Positions 23,275 through 34,487 of a stretch of DNA of 64,000 bases are shown one piece after another. The notes beneath the pieces are model-generated. The model did no database searches. It had not been told where the DNA came from and saw only the letters and a program-made list of their open reading frames with translations. Source of the DNA: Lindgomyces ingoldianus (taxonomy: Eukaryota > Ascomycota > Dothideomycetes > Pleosporales > Lindgomycetaceae); the NCBI RefSeq assembly GCF_010093535.1, contig NW_022985162.1:2330637-2394636 (forward strand), read 5' to 3'. Position numbers and translations under genes: made by a program. Each line of letters begins with the position of its first letter. Position 1 is the stretch's first letter.

Positions 23275-25839
23275 ATGAGGTCAGTCCATCCCGCATTCGT
23301 TCACATCCCGGCACATGCAACCCGACGGCCGCTCCAATCGTCAGGCGTACTAACAGTCGGCTGTTTGCAGATTCGGCCAGCAGCTCAAGAGCTCGCTCGT
23401 AAAGGGGTGGATCTTCCACTACATCAATTACGACGACCTCAAGGATGCCCTGCGCAAAGCAGCGCCCTGGGACGAGAAGGCCGAGCAGATGTTTGTACAG
23501 AAGCTCGAGGGCGAATTAGATAAAGTGTACACTTTCCAGCAAGTCAAGAGCGATGAGATAATCCGGCGCATTGCGGCATCAGAGAAAGAGGTCAAAGATG
23601 TTGTGGCTATGGCGGACGAGAACGGGGGGAGGAGTGCCGATGATAGCCCCACTGAGGAGGACTTTGAGCTGCTGGAGGAAGACCTGAGCGATATCATTGC
23701 CGAGGTGCACGATCTGGCTAAGTTCACGCAGCTCAACTACTCGGGCTTCCAGAAGATCATCAAGAAGCATGATGTGGGCTTATCCCCTCTCCTTGCGTGT
23801 CAATTGTCGCTAACTCGACGCAGAAACAAACCCGCTGGGTCCTCAAGCCCGTCTTCGCAGCCCGCCTCAAGCGCAAGCCCTTCTTCCAGGACAACTACGA
23901 CGCCTTCATCGTCAAGCTCTCTAGGCTGTACGACACGGTTCGAACCCGAGGCAGCCCCGTCAAAGGCGACTCCGCGGCTGGAGGCAAGCAGCAGAACTTC
24001 GTGCGCCAGACCACCAAATACTGGGTGCATCCAGACAACATTACCGAGCTGAAGCTCATCATTCTCAAGCATCTGCCGGTCCTAGTGTTCAACCCGAACA
24101 AGGAGTTTGCGCAGGATGATAGCGCTATCACCTCGATCTACTTTGATAATCCGAGCACGTGGGAGCTTTACCAGGGCCGGCTGAAGAAGACGGAGGGCGC
24201 TGAGGCCATCCGTCTGCGGTGGTATGGTGGCATGCAGAGCGAGTCGATCTTTGTAGAACGGAAAACCCATCGGGAGGACTGGACTGGGGAAGAGTCTGTG
24301 AAGGCTCGATTTAAGCTCAAGGAGAAGAACATTAATGCATATTTGCGTGGAGAACTGACTCCGGAGAAGGTGTTTGAGAAGGAGCGGAAAGATGGCAAGA
24401 GGCCCGAAAAAGACATCGCCTCAGACGAACGGCTTGCAAGGGAAATCCAATATCGTGTCCTCACACGCCATCTCGTCCCCGTGACCCGATCCTTCTACCA
24501 CCGCACCGCCTTCCAGCTCCCCGGCGACGCTCGAGTCCGAATTTCACTCGACACTGAACTCACCATGACGCGCGAAGACAACCTAGACGGCCGCCACCGT
24601 GCGGGAGACAACTGGCGCCGCATGGACATCGGCATCGACTGGCCCTTCTCCCAGCTCCCCCCCGAAGACATCGAGCGTTTCCCCTACGCCGTTCTCGAAG
24701 TCAAGCTCCAAACCCAAGCCGGCCAAGAACCCCCAGAATGGATCCGCGAACTCACCGCTTCCCACCTTGTCGAAGCTGTCCCCAAATTCTCCAAATATAT
24801 CCACGGCACCGCAACACTGAATCCTTCGCGAATTAAACTCCTCCCGTATTGGGCTCCACAAATGGACGTCGATATCCGGAAAGCGGTGAGCCATAAATTT
24901 GGCATCGAAAGACCGGGCGCAAGCAACGATATTAGCACGAGCGGGAACTTGGGCGACGATAGCGAGGACGAAGACGCTACGAGCAGCCTACCCACCATTG
25001 CTGGCCATGAGGAAGACGAGGGGATTCGGCGACTCCGTGAAGCTCGTGATACCTTGGAACAACACAACATCGAGCAACAGCGCGACTACGGCACTATAAC
25101 CAACGGACAAGGCCCCAATGCCTTAGACATCGAGGAACGGATTTCCGCACCGCCTCTGCTGCAAGATGATTACCCGATTTACGACTCAGAGAGTGAGGAC
25201 GAGGATCTGGAAGAGATGAGGAGAGTGGGCGGATGGTATTATAGATCGAAGTTGATTCAGCAGAAAGCCAAGGACTTTGGAAAAACTGTACTTGAGGTGG
25301 GGAAGATGCTGATACCGCGTCCTAGGCCAACGAATGTGGCGGGTAATGGATCTAATCTCGGGGTCCCGAATTGGAAACAGCCGGGTGAAGTAAAGCGCTT
25401 CAAGGCGCCGAAGGGAAAACGTAAGTCCCATATACCCCTATCTCCATCCCCTTCCCTCAACTCCCTCCTAAACCCCATCCCAGGCATCCATGTCCCCGTC
25501 CGCGTCGAACCCAAAGTCCACCTAGCCACCGAACGCACTTTTCTCTCCTGGCTGGAGTTCAGCATCCTCCTCGGCTCCATCGCCGCCACCCTCCTCAATT
25601 TCGGCGACGACCTCGCTCTCGCTGCTGCATGGGCGTTCACGATTGTGGCATGCTGTGCGCTGTTTTATAGCGCCGGGTTGTATTTGTGGAGGGTGAGGAT
25701 GATCAGGAAAAGGAGGGCGGTTACGTATCATGATCGTTGGGGACCGACGTTGCTTTGTTTGGGGTTGCTGGCCGCAGTGGGTGTGAGTTTTGGGTTTAGG
25801 ATTGCCGGAGGGGGTTGGAAGGGGGGGTTGAAGGGTTGA
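23275..25839 (+). CDS. VTC4: Vacuolar transporter chaperone subunit 4 (polyphosphate polymerase)
   Basis: Catalytic subunit of the VTC complex, which makes polyphosphate from ATP at the vacuole membrane and passes it into the lumen. The first coding exon is only 5 nt (ATGAG, 23275-23279); intron 23280-23370 then yields MRFGQQLKSSLVKGWIFHYI, the SPX-domain start. Other introns are 23774-23823 and 25421-25483. The SPX domain covers about residues 1-155 (AKFTQLNYSGFQKIIKKHDK at its end). The tunnel-shaped polymerase domain shows SIYFDNPSTWELYQGRLKK, EAIRLRWYGGMQSESIFVER and KTHREDWTGEESVKARFKLK, with the basic residues and metal-binding glutamate (YAVLEVKLQTQ) of active Vtc4 rather than Vtc2/3. 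An acidic linker precedes three C-terminal membrane segments (DUF202: TERTFLSWLEFSILLGSIAA). Confidence 0.95.
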
Positions 25840-26177
25840 TGAGTGGAGGAGAGTAGTTGATGATCTGGGTGGAGTTCATTGGCTAAGGGGTACGGGAAAT
25901 TGTATCATAGGCTATTTTGGATGTCCGTATTGCATTGCTCGCATAGAATCACGCAAGATTGCTTTCGAATTGGGATATTCTTGAACCCAGAAACCAGATT
26001 TACTGTACGTTGTTCTACATGAGAGGTAAGGAAAAGCCAAACAGATTGAAAGACACGATCGGAATTCCATCTGACGGATCATGCTGCCGAACTCCTAGAT
26101 ACTTTTCCTTCAGACTTTCCATTCCTCCATCCCTTCCTCCTATTCTCACATGCCCCAACTTTCGCTCTTCTCTCCGC
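25840..26177. other. Convergent gap between VTC4 and OST1
   Basis: 338 bp between two 3' ends. Nothing recognised. Confidence 0.5.
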
Positions 26178-27724
26178 CTACGCAGTCTTCTTCTTTCCAA
26201 TACTCATATCCAAACTCCCCACCACCCACACCACCGCAAACACCGCGAACATCCCCAGGGTAATCACCACAGGCTTCCTGAACCCCGCCGTCCAGGGATA
26301 ATCATACGTAACCACCAACTCCCTCTCCCTAAAGTCATCGACTAAATTAATCGCACTCAAACTCAATGTCGTTCTACCCAGTGTATCCATAAACGTCTTA
26401 TGCAGAGTGATCGCAGTATCGACTACAGGGACAGTGGTCGAGAATTTCACGTTCATAGCGCCTTCGGGGAGCACGACGCGGACATGGACACGCGCGTAGC
26501 TAATGCCTTCGGGCATGCGAGGACCTTCGAGAAAAGGCACTTTCAGGACGTAGGATTCCCCTGTAGAGAGTCTGCGCAGGTACGAGGAGAGGTCGGCGTC
26601 CCAGCCGACGCGGAAGCTGTATTTCCAGCCACCAAAGACTGGGTAACGTGGGCGGAGTTCAAGATGGGCTTCCCGAACTCCGGGACGGAAGCGGGAGGTG
26701 GATACGTTGCCGATGTCGTCAGTGAAGTAGGGGTTCAGGGCCCCGGGGTGCAAGGGGAGAGGGAGAGCTTTTAGGGCCGAGGTGGGCGGGTTCATGTACG
26801 ACGTTTTTTGCCATTCTACACGTGAGAAGTGGTTTTTGAGAGAGGCGCCGAGGTTGGAGAGCCAGTACCGCTCTTCGGTGGCGAGGTTCCCGCCCCAGTG
26901 CGAGACTTCGATATCGCGTTCGAGGAGAGAGGCGTGGGTGACGGGCTTAGTAAATTCGTAGCGTACGCTGACGAGTTCCTCAGCACCTGCTGGGATGTTG
27001 TTGTAGGGCCCATAGGTGAAGGTTGAGCCTTGCTTTTGCGGGTCAGGTTTCTTGTCGGCGTTGAGGTCTGCGGGGAGGCTTGTGTAGTCGGGGACATCGC
27101 TGTTTGGGAATTTTATCTTGGTCTTTTGCTTCTCAGTCACGTAGGCGGAGGGCGTGTAGGCGCTGAAGGTGTATTGCAGGTATTGTTTTGAGCTCTGTTC
27201 GATTTGCGCAGGGACGGGGCTTAGAGCAGAGAGAACGGAATACGAGATGCTGATGGTTTGTTGTTCCTTCGGCTTGAGAGGGGTAGGCAGATGGATGAGG
27301 TAGAATTCGGTGGGACTGTTTTGGCAGATGTTAGCTGTGCTCAGGATAATTTTCAGATTGTTGGGTCCTACCTCTCCGTATCATACTCCACGACCTCAAC
27401 CTTGAAAATCCCCTTCTCGGGCGCCTTCTTATCCTTAACCTCGAACCCTCCGACTCTTGATATCAGACCAGATTCGAACGGCAGGTAGTACTCAGACTGC
27501 GGTTTCGAGTCCACATTCTCAATTATAACATTGATAGTTTCCCGTGGATACGATTTATCCAAATTGGTTGTCCGGACCAAATTGGCATTCTTAAAGACCT
27601 GCGGAGGCTTGAATGTTGCAGGGAGCACCTGCTTCGACAGCAGTGGTTGCGAGAGATTGAGCTCGGCGGAGACGAGGGTTGAAAGAGCTGTTAAGCAGCT
27701 GGAGAAGAGGGGGAAAGACCTCAT
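26178..27724 (-). CDS. OST1: Oligosaccharyltransferase subunit 1 (ribophorin I)
   Basis: Subunit of the ER oligosaccharyltransferase that transfers Glc3Man9GlcNAc2 to asparagine. Start ATG 27724-27722 gives a signal peptide, MRSFPLFSSCLTALSTLVSA. An intron at 27371-27316 joins VEVVEYDTE to SPTEFYLIHLPTPLKPKEQQ. Family hallmarks include VRTTNLDKSYPRETINVIIE, YTFSAYTPSAYVTEKQKTKI, ERDIEVSHWGGNLATEERYW (the most conserved segment of ribophorin I) and ALPLPLHPGALNPYFTDDIG. Near the end is one membrane helix (KPVVITLGMFAVFAVVWVVG) with a short lysine-rich cytosolic tail, GKKKTA. The stop is TAG at 26180-26178. The length of about 496 residues is usual for fungi. The promoter is shared with the divergent pseudouridine enzyme gene. 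Confidence 0.95.
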
Positions 27725-27993
27725 TTTGGGTATCAATGCGATTGCCCAGGCATGAATGAGGTTGTGGGAGAAAAGGTGGGTGAGAGATGAGGCGCAAAGG
27801 GTTCCTGGACAATTGCGTATTTCGGGGGAGCTGAGGCGTCGTGTTCACTTCGGTCGGGCATTCTGCCGTCGCAGGCCGCCTTCCACTCCGCGGTTGCCAA
27901 GACCTCCGCTCTGCAGCTTCACGCCCTGTGATTGATGATATGAGACTCAGAGACGATGTGACGCCGCGGGTTTTTATATCTGCTTCAATCGCC

Positions 27994-30583
27994 ATGGCAT
28001 TGATTTCTAGACCCATTTCTAGACCCATTGCGAGGCCTCGCCTACATTTACAGCTGCTGTGCAGGGCGTCGTCGGCTTCTCGACGCTACCTTACGAATAA
28101 CGGCTTCTTCAAAGTCTCGGAGGAGGTACGTGACGCCATACATTCGAAGAAGCCTGTCGTAGCTCTGGAGACAACGATATATACTCATGGTAGCATTTGC
28201 CCTCCTGATTTTGCTCAGTTTGCTGACTTATCCATAGGATTCCCATACCCAGATAACGTGGCACTTGCCACTTTCCTCGAATCCGTAGTCCGAGTCAATG
28301 GCGGCATCCCCGCCACTATCGGGATCTTAGACGGTGTCGCTCGCATCGGCATGAGTCCTGAGGAGCTCACTCGTCTTACCGAATCCGCAGGTCACGAGAA
28401 CACATTGAAGTTATCACGAAGAGATCTAGGCTATGTCTGCGGCTTAAGATTAGCTGGTAAGCAATTCAATGGCGGCACTACCATTGCCGGGACAATGCTT
28501 CTCGCATATCTCGCCGGCATAAAAGTGTTTGGTACTGGGGGACTGGGTGGAGTCCACCGAGGTGCAGAGAGTAGTATGGATATCTCTGCGGATTTGACCG
28601 AGCTAGGAAGAACGCCTGTTGCTGTTGTGAGCAGCGGCTGCAAGAGCTTTCTTGATATCCCTCGGACGCTCGAATTCCTAGAGACCGAGGGGGTGGGAGT
28701 CAGTACTTTTGCGGACGGCCGACAAGGACATGTGGATTTCCCGGCTTTCTGGTCGAGGGATAGTGGGGTTAAGAGTCCGACGGTGATTAACAACGAGATT
28801 GAAGCTGCTGCAATTATCCGTAGGTTCTTTCCTCTTCCCTTATGTAGAATTAATGCCCTCTTTCCAAAGTCATACGTTTCCCTTAATTGATGAATCGTGT
28901 CTTATCAGTATGGCAGATGCGCAAAACTCGCTTCAGATATCGTCTGGCCTGCTGTTCGCGAACCCCTGCCCAGCCGAATCAGCAATCCCGAAGGACGCCA
29001 TGGACTCCATAATCGAAGAAGCCATTCGACAAGCCGATGCCTCGGGTGCCTCAGGCAAAGACAACACCCCATTTATCCTGAGCAAGATCAAAGAACTCAG
29101 CGGCGGCAAGAGCATACCCGCGAACAGAGCGCTCATCGAATCAAACGTCAGGAGAGCTACCATCGTAGCCAGGGAGCTTGCTGTATTAGAAGCAAAGCAG
29201 GACCAAGCCCAAGGGTGAGAGCCAGACACTCTTGATGACAACCGTAGATACTGGCGCTGATCGTAAGTATATAGCCGTGGCTATGCATACTTCACTCCTG
29301 ATCAGTCGAGCACTGTCTCTTCCTTAGAAGCTACTTCTATAACCGCACCTTCATCTCCTCCACAGACTGCCTTAAGCACCGCCCCAGCGTCACCAGTCGA
29401 GATCATTGTGGCTGGAGCCCTTGCCGTCGACTTTTCTTGTGATTACACTCCACTTTCGAGCTCCACCGTCCCAATAGATCCACAGCCTCACACTTCCAAT
29501 CCAGCAGTCATCACTCAAACTCTCGGCGGAGTAGCACACAACATTGCCAAAGCAGTACATTTAATAGGCTTCCCCGTGCGTCTTTGCAGCGCTATTGGAA
29601 ATGATCTGAGTGGAAGAGCTGCTCTGAGCCAACTGCAGGCTGAAGGCATGCTTGCCGATGGTATCAAAGTCCTGGCGCCTCCCAGCCGGACTGCCCAGTA
29701 CGTGGCAGTCAACAATGCTCATAAGGAACTCACTCTTGCCATGGCCGACATGAGCATCTTGGAGGCAAGCACTTCTGAAATTGTTGAGAAGGCGTGGCTA
29801 TCGTCTCCCACCAATGCTAAACCGAAATGCCTCATTGTCGATGCAAATTGGACCACAGAAACGCTCCACACCTGGCTCCGGTATGGGAAATCTATTGACG
29901 CTCTTACAGTGTTTGAGCCTGTCTCTACTGCTAAGGCCTCCCGTCTCTTCTGCACTCCTTCGGATTCCCATCCTTCTGCCGTCTATCCCAACCACCTCGT
30001 CGACCTCTCAACCCCGAACTTTCACGAACTTACAGCTCTTCATGATACGGCTCATCGCCTAGACCTCTTCAATCTCCCAGCGTGGTTTCGCACCATCGAT
30101 GCTCTTGGGATACCTTCTACTGGCCTACGTATTGCCTTATCGGTTACGACGTCGCCGGAGCTCGTGGATCAGGGGATCCCGCAACAAAGCATTAAGCTCC
30201 TCCCGTTTATACCTACGATTCTTACAAAACTAGGACCGAAAGGTGTTCTTTTGACGAAACTTATAAAAGCGAATGATCCGGCTCTTAGTTCGCCTGATGA
30301 AGCACAATATGTGCTTTCACGAGGCATGAGCGGGGACTCCGAAGTAGGCGGCCTTTACGTCCGCTTATTCCCTCCAGAGAAGATCCTAGGGCCTGGCGAA
30401 GTCGTCAGTGTGAACGGCATTGGTGACACATTCCTCGGCGTTCTATCTGCTGGATTGGTCAGGGGAAAGAAAGTTGAGAAAATGGTGCCGCTAGCGCAGC
30501 GAGCGGCCGTGTTGAGTCTGAAGAGTCAAGAGAGCGTGAGTCCCGATTTGAAGACGTTGAGGAGCGAGATTGGGGGGTTGTGA
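27994..30583 (+). CDS. Pseudouridine-5'-phosphate glycosidase fused to PfkB-family pseudouridine kinase
   Basis: Bifunctional enzyme that can phosphorylate pseudouridine (kinase half) and split it to uracil and ribose 5-phosphate (PsuG/IdgA glycosidase half), recycling modified RNA. ATG 27994 gives an Arg/Ser-rich N-terminus (MALISRPISRPIARPRLHLQ), a plausible mitochondrial presequence. Glycosidase signatures: KKPVVALETTIYTHG, then GFPYPDNVALA after intron 28200-28237; GGTTIAGTMLLAYLAGIKVF; TGGLGGVHRGAESSMDISAD; VSSGCKSFLDIPRTLEFLET. Intron 28820-28916 joins AAAIIH to AQNSLQISSGLLFANPCPAE. The kinase half begins VEIIVAGALAVDFSCDYTPL, has LGGVAHNIAKAVHLIG, and ends with VVSVNGIGDTFLGVLSAGL, the PfkB catalytic GxGD motif. 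The linker around 29215-29400 contains an intron I could not fix: one frame-keeping option is donor 29215 with acceptor AAG at about 29371. Stop 30581-30583. Confidence 0.9.
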
Positions 30584-31033
30584 AGGCCTCGTCACACTGT
30601 TGAGCCGACTTGACGCGGACTTGCATGATGGAGATCTCGGTGGGTGACTCGGTCCGCTTTTTCATCATCTTTGCACCAGATCAGCAAAGTAGTGGCGCAA
30701 TCTCTTCAGCTGGAATTGGCGAGAAGGTCAGCGGGGGTGGGCGTAATTGACGAGGGTGTAGCAAACAGATCTCCTAGTGTAAGGTTGATTTGTGTGACTG
30801 AGTGATTAAGCGGTGAGTAGCGTTGGTGTTCGAGGTAGGTCTGGCGTTTGCTTATAAGCACGCTGGGGATCTTTTCGAATGTTAAAAGAGGACTTATAGT
30901 GCATTCGTCACCGCATCATTCATTGCCCTGTTGAGTCCGCTGTCACTTGTCTTCGTTCTACATACTCCCTTCAACAAACATTCCAGCTACGACCTCCTTC
31001 ACAATTACATGCTGTAACAACCTTTCAATCAAT
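30584..31033. other. Upstream region of the RapZ-C-like gene
   Basis: 450 bp with no credible ORF or recognisable motif. Confidence 0.5.
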
Positions 31034-32050
31034 ATGAACCACAACTCGAATCCGACTCAACCACATTACGTAGGAACACAGACAGCGAGCGGCCACCATA
31101 AGCCACATCTTGTAACTAGAGACTCCAACACTTGTCACTTCCTTCGCCGTTACTACGCCACTCTCCAACAAGGCCCAAAGAGACATCGTTCCCATTGTAG
31201 CGAAATGGGGATAGCTCGACGAAACGGCGTATGCGCTTCCCAGGACGATCATGAACGGATACCACAGTACGCGGGAGCCATCCACCCACCTCGTCAACTT
31301 GATTCGACGATTACCCCAAGGCGCTTTTCCCACACACTTTGGCCCGAGTATCTGCCTTTACTACAAAACCAGTCCAACCAGTCCAACAACCGCTCATTTC
31401 GCTCCATCATCTCACCAACAACCCCCCGATACCCACCTATACTAACGCCCGGCCAACCTCCACTCCGACCAACACAGTCCCACCTACCGATCTACCTTCT
31501 CTCCTATAGTCGAGTCCACTGTCCTGATTCCCAGTATCCAGACCTCTTGTCTTCTCTACTCCCATCCGGCGTCCAACACCTCTATACCATTTACTGCAAG
31601 GACTTCCAGAAACCGCCGAGAGAACTGTGGAATGACTTCTCAGGCACCCATCCTATAATTCAAGAATTTGTGTTGCTGGATTCGAGGGCGAGGGAGGCGG
31701 TAGGGAGGGCGGTGGCGGATTTGGTGAGGGCGGTTCGGACTTCGGAGGAAAGGGCTAGGTTGAGGGGCATGGGAAGGGGGAGAGGGATAAAGAGAGAAGA
31801 AGAGGGTGGGAGAGTGACACGGTCTGCGGGTAAGGGCTTCCAAGGAGGGCATGGTGGGAAAATATATGAAGAGAAAGGGTACGAAGGGCGGAGTTGTGCG
31901 GGTGTGGCACTAAGTGCATGCTGTGGAGCTGGTACGCATAGGAGTGTGACAGTAATTGAGAAGATTGCGAAAGAATTGAGAAGCCTGGGGTATTTGGAAG
32001 TGAGGGTCATACATATTCATCGGGCGAGGAAGATGAATGACCCATATTAG
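31034..32050 (+). CDS. RapZ C-terminal-domain-like protein (338 aa, function unknown)
   Basis: Single-exon ORF; I use ATG 31034 because the open frame further upstream lacks an ATG. The N-terminal 180 residues are low-complexity (Pro/Ser/Asn/His-rich) with no known domain. From about residue 180 it resembles the C-terminal domain of bacterial RapZ, which binds glucosamine-6-phosphate. LYTIYCKDFQKPPRELWNDF-SGTHPIIQEFVL matches the RapZ-C pattern 'R.lpNPp..lr...G.dp.vq.fv'. CAGVALSACCGAGTHRSVTV at about residues 287-306 matches the glycine-rich sugar-phosphate loop CTGG.HRSV. LEVRVIHIHRARK matches the closing VRHRD strand. An Arg/Gly/Lys-rich insert of about 45 residues separates the two halves. 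The P-loop kinase domain of bacterial RapZ is missing, so this is a stand-alone C domain. Fungal function is unknown. Stop at 32048-32050. Confidence 0.65.
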   Translation: MNHNSNPTQPHYVGTQTASGHHKPHLVTRDSNTCHFLRRYYATLQQGPKRHRSHCSEMGIARRNGVCASQDDHERIPQYAGAIHPPRQLDSTITPRRFSHTLWPEYLPLLQNQSNQSNNRSFRSIISPTTPRYPPILTPGQPPLRPTQSHLPIYLLSYSRVHCPDSQYPDLLSSLLPSGVQHLYTIYCKDFQKPPRELWNDFSGTHPIIQEFVLLDSRAREAVGRAVADLVRAVRTSEERARLRGMGRGRGIKREEEGGRVTRSAGKGFQGGHGGKIYEEKGYEGRSCAGVALSACCGAGTHRSVTVIEKIAKELRSLGYLEVRVIHIHRARKMNDPY

Positions 32051-33630
32051 TCGGCACTTGTTTGGGAATGAAGGTTTGGATATAGAAGGTCACTCCACTG
32101 CCAACTGTATGTTTGGGGAAGAGGTCACAGTCAACTTGCTGTGATTCTCCGCGAATATTGAAGGATTATTTCTAGTCCAGGTCCGCTATGATGGCGACTT
32201 TTCGTTGAGCGGAACTAAGCAAGTGGGCTGGTTTGAAACAGATATCTTGTGCCTTCCCTTTCTCCATCTACTAAACAACCAGCCTGGTGTCCACATAGTG
32301 AGATTCTACACTCCCCTTCTCCTAATAACAAATCTCTCCCAGTTCGAACTCCCAGCCAGGCCCTAAAATCTCGGTCAGAGAATCCAACTAGCTATCCCAA
32401 CCGTCATCATCTAGCTGTTTTAGCTCTCGACCCCATAGCCATCTTCCCACCTATCTCTCCCATGAACCTACCCTCTAAGCTCCATCCACATTCGCATCCC
32501 CATCCCCTATTCTCACAACCTACACCTCCCTCAGCTACTACTGGTCTTCAGGTGTTCTCCTTCGATGCAAACGTGTTATAAAGACCCTCACTCCGTCTAA
32601 TCTCCCTTTCCCTCAGTTCTTCTAACACGTCAGAAATCCTCTCCGTTACCGCCACCTAATCTCCCAAACTAAGTCAGCAACCAAAAGCCCCAAAAATTCT
32701 GTTCAGGGGACAGGGGATCTTAACCCACACTCCTATGCATCCCTAAGCGCGCATAGTAGCCAAACCCACAGCTCTACATACCTGATTCAATGCCCTAAAA
32801 ATATCACGTACCTCCATCTCAACAACCACCCAAGCTCGTGCATCTCGCTCGCTCGCATCGCATATTCCTAGAGTTCGGGATCAGCGCCACTGAATCAGGT
32901 TAAAAAGCGATCAGAAGGAGGCGTTATGTGCGCGCAGTAAATTGCTGGAAGACGTGGGTCCCGGGCGGGAGAGTGCAGTTGCGGCGATGGCGCTCGGTGT
33001 CAGAAGAGAGGATGTAGATTGTCGGTGGTTGGGACACTTGGCTGACGGATTTTAATCCTATCTGTCGCGCGTACATTTTATCCGCCTATATATATTCTTC
33101 TGCTATGCTTTGTAGGGAGATTGACCTTTTGCCACTTGCAACACTATCTCTAGTCTTAGTCCTCGCCCTGGTCATGGTTCACGCTCTAATCTTAGTCCTA
33201 TCTCTGGTCTCAGTGCACGCATTAGTCCTAATCTTAATCTTAGTCTTGCGTTTGGGAGAGATATTTATATGTCGTGGTCGTCGCCACAATTTTGGTTGCT
33301 TATAAGAACAGGGTAAAGATTTTTAGGGTTGTGGTGTTTTCCCTGGGGAAGCCATGTATAAGTTAATTCAGGGATACTTAACCTTGGGCTTAGGAAATTA
33401 GGAAATTAGTGATCTGTGTGTATTTACCTCCATCTCTTCTCCTCACACCTACGCCTACGTTCACGCACATCTCCCCCCTAAAGTCAGCCACATCACAGCC
33501 TTATATAAACTCCAAAGGGCTCTCAATTTCCCATGAACATTCACCATTCATCTAACCCCACCCTTCTCCCTCCTCCCCCCTAATCCCAATCCCCATCCTC
33601 CGCAAATCCCTCACACCCGCCCTCCGTTCT
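32051..33630. other. 1.6 kb between the two RapZ-C-like loci
   Basis: Contains only short frames without ATG starts or recognisable domains. A degenerate repeat tract lies at 33139-33252. Confidence 0.5.
33139..33252. repeat. Degenerate pyrimidine-rich tandem repeat
   Basis: Imperfect repetitions of units like CTAATCTTAGTC and CTCTGGTC. In one frame this reads as an artificial Leu/Val/Ile-rich peptide, which I do not consider a gene. Confidence 0.6.
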
Positions 33631-34083
33631 CTACTCTATCTGCTGTGTAATAACCTCCACAGCAGTGACTCTCCTATGCGTCCCCTGAACATAAATTGTT
33701 ATGGCGGTCATCTCCACCTCACTAATAGCTCGATGAACGGCGTCCTGCATTATATAGTGTTGAATTGTCGGGTGGACTCCGGAGTACTTGGGTTGGGATG
33801 GTGGTGCGGGGGAAGCTAGCTCATACGGCGGATTAAGGGGGTGACTAGAACCCCTGGTGGAATAGCATGTTCGAGGTCCAGGTGGATGTACGGGTGTATT
33901 TGGAGAAGTTGAGTACTGTAGGAAATTAGGTAGATTGCTGGCATCGCGTCGACTCTGTGGGCAAGCAGCGCTTCTGTTCCAGCTTTTTGAGGTGTTGCAG
34001 CGAGCTGTGTTTGGGAACTCGGTTGTGCAGTATGGAAAGATTGGGCCTTCTGGATAGACTAGCCCTGATACAAAGCGTGGCAA
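33631..34083 (-). pseudogene. Degenerate second copy of the RapZ-C-like gene
   Basis: Open frame of 150 codons with no ATG start; an in-frame TGA lies just upstream of the frame. Its C-terminal part follows the gene at 31034-32050 in order: SSHPLNPPYEL against DFQKPPREL; KYSGVHPTIQHYIMQDAVHR against DFSGTHPIIQEFVLLDSRAR; then ITIYVQGTHRRVTAVEVIT against LSACCGAGTHRSVTVIEKIA. The glycine/cysteine loop is eroded (CCGAGTHRSV has become YVQGTHRRV), the Arg/Gly-rich insert is missing, and the frame stops before the final VRHRD-like strand. I read it as a decayed or partial paralogue. A missed upstream exon could still make it a gene, so confidence in pseudogene status is moderate. Confidence 0.5.
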
Positions 34084-34487
34084 TGGCTTCTTAAGGGTCG
34101 TTCACCTCAGTAATATGTAGTGTGTGATCACATGTTCAACACTGAAAACAAGGAAGAACTCTGGGAGCTACAGTGCCTACCTTTCACCAACCTAATCTAA
34201 TTCCTCCTAACCTATGCGTTCACACGTTGACTCCCTTCCAATACTCGGGTTCATGAAAGCCAACCAATCCATTCGACCTATCCCTTTCTACAGTGGACAT
34301 AAAAGCGTGCCTAGGTATATCCATACCCTCGCTCTACAGCGCCAACCATGCATGAACGCTGAACCTATAAATCTCGAACCGTAAAAAATAAGAAAAGAAT
34401 TAAAATATACTTTTTCTAAACCACATCTGCACCCACACCCTTTGTCCATATATCCTTACCAGATGCTCTAAATGTTTCTAGTTACTA
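34084..34487. other. Intergenic gap
   Basis: 404 bp between the start side of the degenerate RapZ-C-like copy and the 3' end of the tyrosyl-tRNA synthetase gene. Nothing recognised. Confidence 0.5.

Noticed and set aside
33105..33305. 66-codon hydrophobic Leu/Val/Ile-rich frame that could pass for a membrane peptide
   Set aside because: It is produced by a degenerate pyrimidine-rich repeat; the composition is an artefact of the repeat.
32051..33630. Possible telomere-like or transposon sequence because of CTTAGTC repeats
   Set aside because: The units are not TTAGGG/CCCTAA arrays. No terminal inverted repeats, target-site duplications or transposase motifs were seen.
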